Positions 44,727 to 58,606 of a stretch of 64,000 nt of DNA are shown piece after piece. Source of the stretch: Opisthocomus hoazin (lineage: Eukaryota > Chordata > Aves > Opisthocomiformes > Opisthocomidae); NCBI RefSeq assembly GCF_030867145.1, contig NC_134454.1, positions 50,031,830-50,095,829 on the forward strand. Direction: 5' to 3'. Position 1 is the first letter of the stretch; the number at the start of each line of letters is the position of its first letter. The position numbers and the translations under genes are program-made. The notes below the pieces were generated by a model, which did not search any database, was not told the origin of the DNA, and worked only from the letters and a program-made list of their open reading frames with translations.

Positions 44727-47700
44727 GAAGTCAAAGTATGTTCCCTGGAGAGGGGATAAAGGCAAATCCTGAGGAAAAACAAATGCTGAGACCACTTTGT
44801 CACAGTGCTGGAGAGGTGTTCCATTCTGTAAGAATGATGTCTTCCCTTTTAACACATCTCAGGGCAGGGTTTTGATGGATGTGCTCTGCTGGAATTGTGA
44901 TGGATGCGTTTCTGTGAGCTAGAAGACTTTCTGAGCTACCTTAGGTTTTGCCGCTCTTCTGTTTTTTGCTTTAATCAGAACAGCACCTGTGCCAAATAAC
45001 TAAAGCACTGTAGCATTCGTTTTCCTGGTATTTTCATGTCACACGATCATTTGTCAAAACCGTGTCCTTTGGCATGTTCTCCTTTTCCACAGACTGAATC
45101 CTTCCTTCCCTGTCCCACAGTCTTTTCCAATCCTGCTCCACTGGCTCCAAATCACACTTCTGTCTTCAGGAAGGGAATAGTATTTATTCCTTGTAAACAT
45201 TAAAAATCCATGCCCTGGGAATCAGCCCTTGGCCAGGCTCACTCATCTGGGTGTTGCAGATTTGTTGGTCTTCTTTTGATGCAGCCTGTTTCTGAAGAGA
45301 AAAAGAAAATAGTATTAATAATACTAATAATATTACTAATAGTAATAATAGTAGTAGTAATGGAGAAAAAGAAAAGTGGTATTAAAAAACCCCATAGTGT
45401 TTCAGGTTGAGAAATACCTTGAGTTTTACGCTATGTTAATGTTTCATGTAATCCTCAAGGCACTTAACTGAGGAGAAAGTGTTAGGTGCTCAGCTGTGAC
45501 AAAAGTAGATCCTTTCCAATTTGAAATGGATCTGGTTGATCTTTTCTGGTGGCTGATATGATGGCATAGCCAATGTGTCTTCTTTTCAGAAAAAGGTATT
45601 TCTTTGTCTCTTGGTGGCACACGTAGGCTGTTGGTCTGCAGTGTAAGGGCAATCACCAGGTGCGTAATGCTTAATCTTCCTCTTGGTCCGACCATCCAGC
45701 TCAGACCTTCCTGGCTCAGACCGCCTTATGCTGTATCCCTGCATCCTCATACCAGAACAGAGCTGCCACAAGTGATGAGAGTAATTTTACAAGCTTACCT
45801 ACACTGGGAAGAGACCATGAGAACAGTGTTCTAAAATTTGGGAATGGGAGCATATTATGAGCGTGAAAGCAAGTTTAAGTGTAGCGGTGATTATCTTTGC
45901 TTTTACCTGCACCTACAAAAATAGAAACTGTGTTTTTCTAGTGCTTGAATGAAGTCCGGGTGAAGAAAACAAAGTGTTTGGGGACCTTAAGTCTGCAGGT
46001 AAGAACATGGATGAAAAAGAAGGTAGAAGTGAAGACAGAGGTCAGTAATTGGCGAGGGGTGGTGTGAAGAAAGGTATGAATGTACACAGAAGGACCTACA
46101 AGAACGGTCCTGCTGGGGAACGCTTTGGTCTAGTTTTCTGACCTCTCGACACAACCCTTGCCCAGCTAAACATGGCAGTCCACACACAGCTCCTGCCTAA
46201 GTGAACTTTTACCTTGTTTTTTTGCTTTGTGCGCCTCAGAGTGCTCTGTGCACGGGGGCTCTGAAGTTGTGCTGGTGTCGGTCTCCACCTTTCTAAATTG
46301 AACCCAGGTAAACGTAATAGCAATGGAAGAAACACTGAATCTTTACCATGTGAATGAGGGAAGGTGGTATTCTAACATCACTTGCACATCCTTGATTTCC
46401 TACAGTTTTCCACTAGCTTATTGCACTTTGTACGTCTTTGGAGGAAAACTATACTGAAAGTACCAGCCTTGGGATCAGACTAAGGGGCCATTCAACATAG
46501 CATCCTCTCTCTGACAACCACATAGCGAACACATGTAAGATACTGAGCAACTGTAGAGTTACTCTTTGATAAATTCCATCAGCTCCCTCCGAGCTGCATT
46601 CAGAGTGCGGAACATTAGGCATATGGTCACCGTACCACCATACATTCAGCAAACCAAAATAATACTATGAATTAGCATAGCTCTGTGGGTTAAATGACAT
46701 TATGCCACTTAATATAATCTAAATAACTGATATCTCTAATACCAGTGTTATTTTTCTGCTTTTATTTTTTCTCTTGCATTGTCATCAGGGCAATTTTATT
46801 TTCTTTCTATAATTCTCTCAGGAACTCTCTGAAACCATGTGAATACAGTAACTTTGCTAAAGTTAACTCTTACGTGAAGTTGTGCAAGTAATGACTAATT
46901 ACTAATCACAAATTTTACAGACAGTTGACGTAATAGAACCTTTGAGATGACGTAAGGTAAAGCCAGAGCAGTACTTGGTCAGCATACAATGCTTTTCTGG
47001 GTCCTAGTGTTTTTTGTGTCTGTGCTTTGTAGAAGCAGCAGAAAGTCATGCATGGTAGGTAGGGTAATCATAGTGCCAGATGGTCTGAAGGGACAGTTTC
47101 TTTCATGTTGTATGTCTTTCTATGCTTTAGTATTTGTGAATGTCTACAGTTGTGTTAGTGTGGAACTTAAAGGGGTGCAGCTAAATCCATTTAGAAGTCA
47201 TTTGAGGATTTTGGGGAAGACCAGTTTTGAAGGGCAAATGTGAGCATTTCTGATGAATTTTGCTGAAACTGAAGTAAGAGCATTCTAGTTGCCTTTTTGT
47301 CCAGCAAAAGGATAGACTTTTCAGAGTTCAGGAGGCAACTTGGTAAAATCCATTTGTGAAATCTTCCTTGATAAATAATTTTGAATAACTAATGAATTTG
47401 CAGAAAGAAATAGCATGCATTCAAGGGGAACTGGAGACAAACAAACAAATTGGGCAATATTCATTACAACTAATCTGTCCTGCTGCAGTGGTGTCACTGA
47501 TATTTACCAAGGCAAGTGGACATGGAGGAGTGATTGAAAATATGGAAAGAGACAATTCAGAACAATTCCTGTCATAATCATCAAATACTTACTGCGTGTT
47601 GATGTAGCGTGTATATAGCTGCATCCTTCTAAAATCGCGTGTATCTATAAAATACTATTACAGTGTGCTTGCTGCGAAGTCATCACGGATACATGGAGTG

Positions 47701-50700
47701 ATTAAATCAGTATCAGTCTTACCAGTTCACAAAAGTGTATGACTTCTGGCTGACAGCATAAATGATTTAGGAGAGTCCCATCAATTTTGTTCCATGACTT
47801 TAATTTCTCTTCTGTATTTTGTTGCTGCAGTAGTTGTTGAGTCATGTTTTTAAAAAGGACTTCTGGTAAAGTTGCCATAGAAGCACTAAGGTAAATGTCA
47901 CTGAGAATTTCAGTGGCCAATTCTAATCTAAAAAAGCCTTCCAGGCCCTTTCCAGGATCCTGCACAGTTGTGGTTTTATGGGTATTGTTTTGCTTCTTAA
48001 GACCAAGTACTGCTTCGTAAAACTGGGTCACTGGCATATTTTGATTTCATCTGGATGGTTGCTGATCACTGGGCTAAGGAGGAATAATAAATATAAAGAG
48101 GTTTTTATATCACAGAGGGATATAAACTCTCACAATAACTCCTTTCTGCTTCTGAGTACTGCATCTTATGGCAGAGGCTCAGCAGCACGGACATCCTGAT
48201 TTCTGTCTTCAGTTCTGGTATGTGTATTTGCATACATGTTGAAAAGAAGCTGCAAGAGGGAGTGGCTGTGGCATTCTTGTAAAGAGAACGAAAGTTGCGG
48301 AAATACACTACAATATTCTGCTACAAATGTCTTCTGCTCCTGACACAAAATACAGTAAGCAAAGGCCAGACTAGTTGTTTGATTCTCTACTCCCATCAAT
48401 GTAAGACACTGTACCTTCAATTTTGCTACTCCATTAATAATCTGTGTGGTAGGAGGCCTCTGGTGTTAACACTATGCATGTGCTGTTTCTGAACATAGGG
48501 TTGGTAGTACAGTGTGAGGTACAGTGTAGTTTTATGGATGTAGCTTCATTTAATTTAAAGACAGCAGCTGATTAATCCTGCACAAGATGGGATGAGAAAG
48601 ACAAGAGTACCAACATAACCCTAGAATCTTTTGAAAAAATATATGTAGGTCCTTAAATATCCAACCCTAATTCAGTGACCTGTGATTTAGAAGAGAATCA
48701 GGAAAACATTTGCTCAAGTAACGAGTATTTTATGTTAGTATCAAGTAACAAGTAATTTTCCTACTGTTTGCTTGCTTCCTAGGAAACAAGGTTATTAATA
48801 AGCATCTTGCTGGTGAAATTTAAAGGAAAAAAAAGAATATTTCAGAACACAGATTTCATGTTTGTATTTTGTATTACTAAAAATCATATGTGTTAACCTA
48901 GATTGTGCTGAATTTATCTGCCTTGGAAGATTGATAAACTCTGTCCATCTGGCTGTGGCTAGTGCAATTTCTATTTCATGTGAGACTCGTTTGAAGGACA
49001 GTGTGTATAGTCATGCTGTTTGAAGAAGTGACAGTCTTCAACAGCTATTTCTGCATATGCACGGTGTCTGCTTCTATCTAAAATATAAAGCTGTTCTGGA
49101 GTAGTTTTATTGGTTGTTGTTTTGGTGAGTAGTCTGTAGCTCTGAAGGACAACTGCTGAAGTGCTAGGAATTTATGAAATGCAGCATACATTGCCAACTG
49201 TCAGTCCAACTATTAAAAATAAATGGAATTTGAAATGAGAGACTATGAAGAGGCTACATTTTGTGATGTTTGAAGTACAGCCAGGCTCCAGCTTCAAGCC
49301 TACCCAACGTTAATGGAATTGTGGTAGGAATTTTGTAAATGGTGGCACCTTGAGATACTGAACTTGTTTGTTCAGCTGTATGTACTTGGAAATCAGTGTC
49401 TAAATGCTACGAATCTGCTGTAGTCTTGACATTTAATTGAGATCTGATGAACTCAACCATCAGACTTATTTTGTGATACATGATATCATCAGAACCATTC
49501 CAAAACTCTGTGGGGCAGTAAACCCTTTAGCACAGAAATCTCACGTTTGTCTGTATGTTGCAGTGGTACAGAGTGAAAGGAGGGCAGATTTTAAGTCTGC
49601 AATTTGTTTTTATTTTTTGTTTTTTCCTAGTTTTAATATTTCTGATGGTGTTGATAAAGTCAGTGTTGTTTCAACGTGAAGTTGTTGCTAAGGAGAATGT
49701 CTGTAACATTTTTTTAAATGTGAGTTATTAATTGACTGAACATGCATTCGGGGAGTTCTTTAATGATGTATTATTTATACGTAGTTTGTAGCATCTGATG
49801 ATCAGCTAAATCTGTGCATTATTGTGACTATTTGTGAACTTTGACCTTACTCTGTTTCAAATATATTTTGAAAAAGAAATTGTGTGCATACATTGGAGGA
49901 TACTCAGAGCACTACATTAAGTTTAACTTAACTTCTGGAAATACTGAATACAGCTGAGACATTACACTTTGTAAAGGAAACCCTTTGCAAGACAGAAACA
50001 TGTACGTACACAGAAATGCCCCTGGCATCAGTAAATCTATATTTCTTCGTGCTGCTAGTAAGTTTCTGTATATTGAAATGAATGTCAACATTTCAGCTGG
50101 AAACAGTTTTTACGGTGTCCTGAAATACTTCAGTTGTTTAAAATGTGAATCTGAGCTGTATGGTACTGTTGTAATATAGTAAGTTGTACCTTCAGTGGGT
50201 TAATCACATGGTGGAAGCAGAGTGCTGCAATGTTGATAATCTAAGCTGTGGAATTGCGTCAAGTGGGAGAAAAATGTAGAGAATATACAGTGATTGTTGA
50301 TGATGTGCTTATGGTGAAGGTATTAAATAGCATTACCTCCATAGAACATAGGAAAACATCAGCTGTCTAATGAGGAGGGTCATTAAATGAGAGTTTAAGC
50401 TTTCCTTTAACAACAAAAAGAGGTCATGTGTTCATGATATGTTAGATACGGTATTAGACGAGAACTTGCAAAACATTATTTTTGTATGCATTTCTACCAT
50501 TGACGTGTGGTATTTCCTCATTACTGGCCTGCTTCCTCCACCTTTCTAGACCTGATCTTCGCTTTTCCTTTTTTTCTGTTTAATTTTTAAGTTCTTGAAT
50601 ACCTGCTTGTGTTCTGGCATATAGTTGATATGGCAGTTACCTTCGATTTTCCTTGGGACTACTAAATTCTGTTAACAGAATTTTCTCTGGTATATTGCCT

Positions 50701-51742
50701 TATGGTGATCCAGATACTGGAACCTAGCTGGCATGTAATGCAAATGGTTACATGGCATTACTAATGGTATGACCAGAAATCAGTGCTTTTTATGTAGTAA
50801 CCTGTGTAATAATATTATTGTGCTTATGCTATTCTTTGTTTTTGTATCTTGGCAAGATTCTTTGCTTTGATAGTTAAAGCTGTATACAATCTATGTAAAT
50901 GAGTCCAGATCAAATGGAAATTGGAATATACTATTCCTGCATGCAGGCAGCTTTTAAGAAACAGTATAAATTTCAGGAGGGCTTTTAATAACTAAAGGAT
51001 CTGCAGAAACTTTTTTCTCTCTTCTGTGCAAGATATATCTGTTGTCTTTCACGTAAGAATCGTGTACAGAATGAACATCTTATAACAATGAGTTTTTTTG
51101 GGTATAAAACAGGGCTGCCATTATGAGGAGTGCAGTCATCTGGACCAGAATAATTTGTCTTAAACCAAAGAGCTGTATTCCCATTTCCCTTGCAGTTCCC
51201 CCCCACCGCCCACCCCGGCCACACACTGTTGCAAGAGGTGTAAATACTAGAAGTCCAACAGCTGAGGGATCATAAAACTTTCTTTTTTCTTGAAGAAGAT
51301 ATGGTCACCTCCCTCTCCCCACTCTAAACATCCTTTTTAACTTAGGTGGTTGGCATTCATACCTGTTTTCATTTCTTATGCAGCCTCCTAAAATCGTAAA
51401 CTTCGTCATGGACTATGATTAACATTAGAGCTGCCAACAAACTTGATATGTATTGTGGGTTACTCCAGTGGCATGCTTTTGAATACACCATGAATAGAAG
51501 TACAAAAAATTTACTTAAGCTAAAAATTTTTTTCTAAAATAACTATATTGAAGTAGAGAAGCAGGAAGGGTAAACATCATTGAGAAGAATTCAGATATAC
51601 TATGCTGAATATTCAAAGTCCATATCTAACTTGCTAAATTTAAAAATACGCAGAAAGAGGAATATCTTCATTTGTAATACATTTTTCAAACCTGTTATAG
51701 AACATGTTCCAAGTGTGTTAGAATGGTATCTTTCTTTTTCAG
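44727..51742. other. RASEF intron 1, 3' part
   Basis: About 7 kb of AT-rich intron with one trinucleotide microsatellite (listed separately) and a C-rich run near 51200-51215. I found no additional exon or recognisable transposable element. The intron ends with a T-rich tract and CAG before 51743. Confidence 0.6.
45309..45361. repeat. AAT/AGT trinucleotide microsatellite
   Basis: Imperfect runs of TAATAA, TAATAT, TAGTAA and TAGTAG units over about 50 bp. Confidence 0.8.
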
Positions 51743-51889
51743 ACAAGAGCAGGTCAGTGTTCTGTATCAGAACATACACATAGCAGAACCAAGATTAATC
51801 CAGCCGTACGAACATGTCATTAAGAACTTCATCCGGGAGATCAAACTTCAAAGCACAGAAATGGAAACTTTGGCCATCGCGGTAAAAAG
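51743..51889 (+). CDS. RASEF exon 2
   Basis: The acceptor is TTTTTCAG before 51743, and the donor GT is at 51890. The 147 bp finish codon 120 (Arg), encode residues 121-168 and leave two bases of codon 169. The peptide includes [19 protein letters not shown] and [12 protein letters not shown], near-identical to this segment in mammalian RASEF. This is the beginning of the long coiled coil that mediates self-association in the family. The match is what ties the distant exon 1 to the rest of the gene. Confidence 0.95.
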
Positions 51890-52678
51890 GTATAGTAAAT
51901 TGTGTTCCTAGTTCAGTTATGCAATTACTTTTGTGTCTGTCACACTTGGGTGGGTTAAACTACTGGGAGTTAGTGCCAAAATATATCATGCGGAGTATTT
52001 CCATAAACTGAGTTCAAAGGTTAGTTTATGTGCATACACATGTGCGAAAGCAGCTTGCAGATGATCCCCTGTTCATATTTTGGATAAGTCCAGGACCAAA
52101 TTTTTGCAAACTCTGTTCTTATCTTTAATGTCTTAAAACATTTTGACTCCTCTTCCTTGGCTGTAACTTTGAGTTATAGCATACACGCCCATTATACTTT
52201 CATTTTAGAAAAGATGTTTTTGCTTCTTTGTTTTCAGGGAGAGTATTTACCTATTGTAACTACTCGACATTTACAATCTCACATCATTACTGCCAGAGCG
52301 AAACAGATTAGCTCAGGACAGAGATCTTGTATCTGTGGGAGATGCAAGTGTCTGTAGTTACCCCTTTGAAGTCTTTTCATAGCATAACCAGAGGGGCCTT
52401 TTGTCTCTGTAACTTAATTTTCAAAATGCAGATGTGAAGTATTTCATGTTAAATAATCAGCTGCCAACTTTTATTTAAAATCTAATTTGCCTGTATCTTC
52501 AAATTAACTTGTGATTTTGGTTCCCAGCCATATCAGTTTCAAGGTCTGGGCAATATTAAACAGTTTCCATGTCTGTCTGTCTAACCTGTTTCAATTGAGG
52601 TAGGCAGATGTGTTTCACACAAAGTTTCTGTCAAGCCAGAGGGCAATTCCTAAGAGAGTATTTACTTTTAAATTTTAG

Positions 52679-52769
52679 AGCTCAGGATAAAGCTGCAGTT
52701 CAGCTCAGTGAGCTGGAGGAAGAGATGGAACAACGGATACAGGCTGCAGAGCATAAAGTTAAAAAGGAA
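52679..52769 (+). CDS. RASEF exon 3
   Basis: The acceptor is AATTTTAG before 52679, and the donor GTGAGT starts at 52770. The exon completes Arg169 and encodes residues 170-199 ([20 protein letters not shown]...), ending in phase 0. The sequence is highly charged with heptad-spaced Leu, Met and Ile, as expected of the RASEF coiled coil. Confidence 0.94.
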
Positions 52770-55373
52770 GTGAGTATTTTATGTTTACAGAATTTCATAA
52801 TTACCAAACTCTCAGAGGTCTTAAGCAGGATTGATGGCCAGGTGTGTTTTTGATCCTGATGGGCTGACTAAAAGCCACCAAAGGCAGGGCCAGGATGAAA
52901 AGAAGCTGTGCATGAGCATACATTGAAAATGTATTCGCTTAATGCTTTACCAAAGAGGAATGGCTGCTCTGATGTAATAAGCCAAGAAAAAAAAATGCTG
53001 ACCTAGACGAGTTTATTTCTGAGGCCAGTGTTCGAAACGGATTGGAGAAAATGATCTTTCACCATAAAAGAAAGGAATCTAGTTCTCCTAGTAGATGAAT
53101 TTATGTAGAAATTAATGCTTGGATCATTTGTTCTTAATTTGTATGTCTGCCCAGAGCGGTGATCTTTCTTTCCCCCATTCTCATGCTGCACCTGTATTTT
53201 AGAGAGTTATAGACATAAGAGAGGGTAATTATGATGACAGTGTGAGGGTCTGGACCTCCCAAAGTTGATGGGCAATTCGGTTTCAATGTGCTCAAGTTTT
53301 AACTTGTTTCAACTGGTTTGTAGTCTTGGTGGAAAAGTACAGAAATCCTCTTCCCCTTACTCACTGAAAGATGTTATTAGAGCCACATGTGGCTGTGTAA
53401 TTCTAAGCAGAAAGCAGTACATTAAGACCATTCTACCGGTGTTGTCAGCTTCATGTTGAACTGTTACTAAACTCACATAAAAAAGCCTGACTTTAGAATT
53501 TGCATAAGAATAACAGTTTGTGGAATTGTTCTAATGTGGACGTAAGACATGCAGTAATTAAAACATATGCTATGGGCATAATTACTGCTTTGTAGGACAC
53601 ACCGTATACTGAACATCTGTACATTTGGTATGGGTTCTTTCACCAAAGCATTTGCAGAATCAGAAGCAACAAAGTGTATTCTGCCAACTTGCTGGTTTTA
53701 AATAGTTCATGGTAATTGATCTGTGAAGGTAATTGGTATTCTGATAGATTTGCTTCAAACAGCATCTTTTTCTGTACAAGTAGAAACACTTCTACCGAAC
53801 CATACAAGTCAGTTGTTTTCCTAGAAACAATATATCATGACATAAAAATGTTGAAGATATCACCCCACCAAAAAAAGCGTATCATTATGTGGTTTTACTA
53901 ATGATAATGCAACTCTCAGTAGAGAGAAACTTTCCATTTCCCAAGAGACTAAGCATTTATGTTTAAAAAACAAATACATTTGCTCTGGAAGGTTTCTGTT
54001 CTGCAAAAAGGGGTAAGTCACTGAAAAAAGCCCTGAAGACTCTTACTCACTACTGTCAAAAGACGACTGGGATGTGTGTATTCGCTCACTCAAAGAACAT
54101 CCACAGTTATGTACCAGCATTATGTGGAAACACATCTGCTATGTATTGTCCACATCTAGTCTGTGTTTCTCATTCTAAAAAGTCCTTAAACTGTTACTGA
54201 GTTGCATGGAGTGCGATTTCACTGTTCGCTCCTAGCTATAGATGGGAAAAGTGGGCTGTCACTTGTTTCTCACAGCGCTTTTTTTGCTTTTTTTGTTTTC
54301 ACTCCTAAATGTTCCCTTCAGCCTGTAGCTCTGCATACTCCACCTACTAAAATGCCCTGAGAGTAAATGTAAGATATTTACTTTGTGGGATTGTACTAAG
54401 GCATTAATCTTAATGCCTGCACTCAAGGCCATTGTTTGTCAGAGTGATCTCACTCATGCCACTGTGACACCTGCTTGTGCATGATAGTATCTGCAGGTTG
54501 AGCCTATCCTACATTTTATTTCTTCAGGGGAAGCAAATAGTTACCAAACGGTACTCAGGAGTCCTATATAGTTGCCAACAGTAAGAGAATCCATTTTAAG
54601 CTGATTACTTTGATCGTCGTTTTAACACACGGATGATCATTTAAGACACGGATGTCAGCATCACCTACAGGAAAGCATTGAATTCTGAGCAAAGTCTGTG
54701 TCTGCCTTTTCCATGTGAAAACTAAACCTGTTTCATTGGCACCACATGTCACTGCTGCATTCTGGGCTCTTGGATTGTGAAACTGTGCACTGAAGTCCCT
54801 GGGGTGTGACTGGAGTGAGTTAAACACGTACTTACCTATAGCACGCGGAACATATGGCTCTTCTCATTGTGCTTGATGTAGCTTCCTTTCAAAATCTCTC
54901 TGTTTTGATTAAAATGAAACTTGGAATCGTGTACTTGGTTTGATATTCAGACCAAGTATCATATGAAACTGAAGATGCTGTCATCAGCATACCTTTTACT
55001 GAACATAGGCTTGTAACATTCCAACACTTGCAAATGAAAAAATGTAAAAGAAACCCAGGAATAAATAACTAATGGTGGCACGGTAATGCTGTTACTAGCA
55101 TAGTGTATGGCGAGCCATAGAAAGCTGGTTTGAAAAAGAGTGTGTGGTGCCCTAATGTGTGTGTGGATGTGTATGTGTACCTCTATATAGACAATACACA
55201 CCTAAATTTATCTACAAATAAAATTCGAACACTTCTCTCTCATTTTTTTTAAGACATTGAGAATGTTAAGAACAGGAGATCATGACATGAATTACAAACA
55301 CTGAATTGACCCATATATTTACTTCCACCTTACTACTTTATTTCTATGAATATTTTATGAATGGACTACAATT
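52770..55373. other. RASEF intron 3, 5' part
   Basis: AT-rich intron with no further exon or recognised repeat before the nested CR1 pair. Confidence 0.6.
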
Positions 55374-55911
55374 ACAGAATCACAGAATCACAGAATGTTA
55401 GGGGTTGGAAGGGACCTCTGTGGGTCATCTAGTCCAACCCCCCTGCCGAAGCAGGGTCACCTAGAGCAGGCTGCACAGGACCTTGTCGAGGCAGGTCTTG
55501 AATATCTCCAGAGAAGGAGAATCCACAGCCTCTCTGGGCAGCCTGGCCCAGTGCTCTGTCACCCTCAAAGTAAAGAAGTTCTTCCTCATATTCAGACGGA
55601 ACTTCCTATGCTTCAGTTTGTGCCCGTTGCCTCTTGTCCTGTTGCTGGGCACCACTGAAAAGAGTCTGGCCCTATCCTCTGGATACCCACCCGTAAAATG
55701 TTTGTAGGCATTTATAAGGTCCCCTCTCAGCCTTCTCTTCTTCAGTCTAAACAAGCCCAGCTCCCTCAGTCTTTCCTTGTAGGGGAGATGCTCCAGTCCC
55801 CTCATCATCCTCGTAGCCCTCCTCTGGACTCTTTCCAGTAGCTCCTCATCTTTCTTGAAGTTGGGAGCCCAGAACTGGACACAGTACTCCAGAAGGGGCC
55901 TCACCAGGGCA
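55374..55911 (-). repeat. CR1 LINE outer copy, 3' segment (copy G, part 1)
   Basis: On the minus strand it ends in the tail CTGTGATTCTGTGATTCTGT (55374-55393) and covers the 3' UTR and the C-terminal part of ORF2 ([38 protein letters not shown]). It breaks off exactly at ...CACCAGGGCA (55911), in the middle of the LVRP coding stretch, where copy H starts. The rest resumes at 56778. Confidence 0.93.
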
Positions 55912-56777
55912 TAGAATCATAGAAAGTTTTGGGTTAGATGGGACCCCTGGAGGTCATCTAGTCCAACCCCCCCACAGCGAGCAGGGACACCACTAACTAG
56001 ATCAGATTGCTCAGAGCCCTGTCCAGCCTGGTCTTGAACGTTTCCAGGGATGGGGCCTCCACTACCTCTCTGGGCAACCCGTTCCAGTGTTTCACCACCC
56101 TCATTGTAAAGAATTTCTTCCTTATATCTGGCCTAAACCTACCCTGTTCTAGTTTAAAACCATTACCCCTCGTCCTGTCACTGCTGTCTCTACTAAAAAG
56201 ATTGTCCCCATCTTTCCTATAGGCTCTCTTTAAGTACTGAAAGGCTGCAGTCAGGTCTCCCCGCAGCCATCTCTTCTCCAGGCTGAACAAGCCCAACTCT
56301 CTCAGCCTGTCCTCATAGGAGAGCTGCTCCAGCCCTCGGATCATTTTTGTAGCCCTCCTTTGGACCCGCTCCAACAGTTCCATGTCCTTCTTGTGCTGAG
56401 GGCTCCAGAGCTGAACGCAGTACTCCAGGTGAGGTCTCACCAGAGCAGAGCAGAGGGGCAGAATCACCTCTGTCGACCTGCTGGCCACGCTTCTCCTGAT
56501 GCAGCCCAGGACATGGTTGGCCCTCTGGGCTGCCAGCGCACATTGCCGGCTCATGTCCAGCCTTTCGTCTATCAGTACCCGCAAGTCCCTCTCAGCAGAG
56601 CTGCTCTCGATCCTTTCATCCCCCAGCCTGTATTGATAGCGGGGATTACCCCGACCCAGGTGTAGGACCTTGCACTTGGCCCTGTTGAACCTCATGAGAT
56701 TCACACAGGCCCACCTCTCCAGCTTGTCCAGGTCCCTCGGGATGGCATCTCGTCCTTCTGGTGTATCAACCATACCA
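55912..56777 (-). repeat. CR1 LINE inner copy inserted into copy G (copy H)
   Basis: The octamer tail CTATGATTCTA (minus strand) abuts the break in copy G. The 258-codon ORF2 remnant (55997-56773) has no stop, running from the MVDTPEG block to the C-terminal [20 protein letters not shown] region. Its 5' truncation lies at about 56777. Being inside copy G, it is the younger of the two. It belongs to the same subfamily as copy C, differing from it at only about ten positions that I could count. Confidence 0.94.
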
Positions 56778-57240
56778 CAGAGTGGAGGGGGAGGAGAACC
56801 TCCCTTGACCTGCTGGCCACACTCCTCTTAATGCACCCCAGGGTACCATTGGCCTTCTTGGCAACCAGGGCACGCTGCTGGCTCATGGTGAACTTGTCGT
56901 TCACCAGCACTCCCATGTCCCTCTCCGCAGAGCTGTTCTCCAGCAGGTCTGCCCCAACCCTCTACTGGTGCATTGGGTTGTTCCTCCCCAGGTGCAGGAC
57001 CCTGCACTTGCCCTTGTTGAACTTCATCAGGTTCCTTCTCTGCCCAACTCTGCAGCCTATCCAGGTCTCACTGAATGGCAGCACAGCCTTCTGGTGTATC
57101 TACCACTCCTCCCAGTTTTGTGTCATCAGCAAACTTGCTAAGGGTGCACTCTAATTCTTCATCCAGGTCATCGATGAAGAAGTTGAACAAGACAGGGCCG
57201 AGTACTGACCCCTGGGGGAACACCACTAGTTACAGACCTG
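56778..57240 (-). repeat. CR1 LINE outer copy, 5' segment (copy G, part 2)
   Basis: It resumes the copy G alignment where part 1 stopped (compare copy A at about 5850-5870). It reaches further upstream than any other young copy here: on the minus strand it encodes [14 protein letters not shown] and then [10 protein letters not shown], the RT motifs around the catalytic site. The ORF has stops and a frame change (for example near 56960 and 57070), so the copy is dead. Homology ends near 57240. Confidence 0.92.
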
Positions 57241-57414
57241 CAACAGAATCAGAGTCTGTGGATCTTAAGAAAGGGACAGGTTGATGTAATGGAAAGACAA
57301 AATTACACACATTAATGTAAGGGGAAGTGGTGTCATTTCCAAACTGATGAATGCATTTTTTTAATAAACATTTGAAACCTGTCTCAGCTTTTCATGAGAT
57401 TAAAAATATTGCAG

Positions 57415-57510
57415 GAGAAGCGAAAAGCTGAAGAAGCACTAAATGAGCTGAAGCGCCAGTATGATTCTGAAGTTGGGGATCTTCAGGTGACAATAAAAAA
57501 ACTTAAGAAG
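57415..57510 (+). CDS. RASEF exon 4
   Basis: The acceptor is ATTGCAG before 57415, and the donor GTAAGT starts at 57511. The 96 bp encode residues 200-231 in phase 0 ([20 protein letters not shown], then [12 protein letters not shown]). This continues the charged coiled coil and matches mammalian RASEF closely. The exon lies only about 175 bp from the CR1 cluster. Confidence 0.94.
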
Positions 57511-58606
57511 GTAAGTGAGTTGAAGTCATGATGAAAGTTTTTAAGTCTTTTAAGTGATGCTGACCTTATGAAGTGCTTTTCCCAAGATGGATAATCATAA
57601 CTGTAGCTTTTTAACTTAATGTCTATAAGTAAATAGCAAGTGCAAATATTTTTTTAGGTTGTATTGTCATTCTGTACTGTTGTGTTCTTTCTGTGTAATT
57701 TACTGAAATACTTAGGAAAGGGACCAACTACCAGGCAAATTATGTTGCTGAATAATTTTCTAGATCCGTCAAGTTGTTAACACTGCAGATGCCTAGTCAT
57801 GTATTTGGTATGTTAGAAATAGTCTAATATATTGCTTCTAAGTATTTGTAGTTTATAGATTTAGATAAAATTGGCAACCGAAATGTAGTAATTTATAGTA
57901 ATATAGTACCTTTCAGCAGCCGGTGCATTTCTTTCAAATGTTAATGGTAGAGCTGAGTTTAAGTGGTAATTTTAAAATGAAGTGAGTAGTGGTACTGGTT
58001 ATTACTACACTGAACTTAACGTGATATTTTCATTTGATACCCAAGCATGAGGTAAACTGAAATCTCAAGTATTAGTATTTTGTTTAGATTATTTTGTAAT
58101 TTGCATTTAATTTTGACATTAGTTTTTGCTAGAAGTTTTACCATAATTTTACCAGAATTATAGTGACCAGTGAGGATATGATTTTGTTTCTTCATATTGA
58201 ATTGCACTTAAAAAAGCATTGATAGAAATGGAAATTTCTCACAAGAAGCTTCTAGTACAAATCCTACATAGATGAGGTAGAATATGATTCTTTTTTTATG
58301 TTAGTGGGGATCCACCTGTTTATATCTTTTCAGTAGTTGGCTCCTGTGTCGCTAGTTATGCATATTTAAAACCTATGGAGTGCAAAATGCTCATTCAACA
58401 TTTTTGAAGTATTGATTTAAAAAAATTGGGTAGAATGCCGGTGTTTTTTTGAGTAATGCAATGAGTTCGGAAACTCTCGCTTTTAAAAACTTTGGTAGCT
58501 GTAAATGCTTTAGGCGTTATTTAGTATGATGTCCATCTCTTTCTATGTACTTTGAATCAGAACAATCAATAACAAACATTAATTGTGTGGTTTTTTATCC
58601 TTCTAG
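57511..58606. other. RASEF intron 4
   Basis: AT-rich intron without recognisable features other than its splice sites. Confidence 0.7.
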
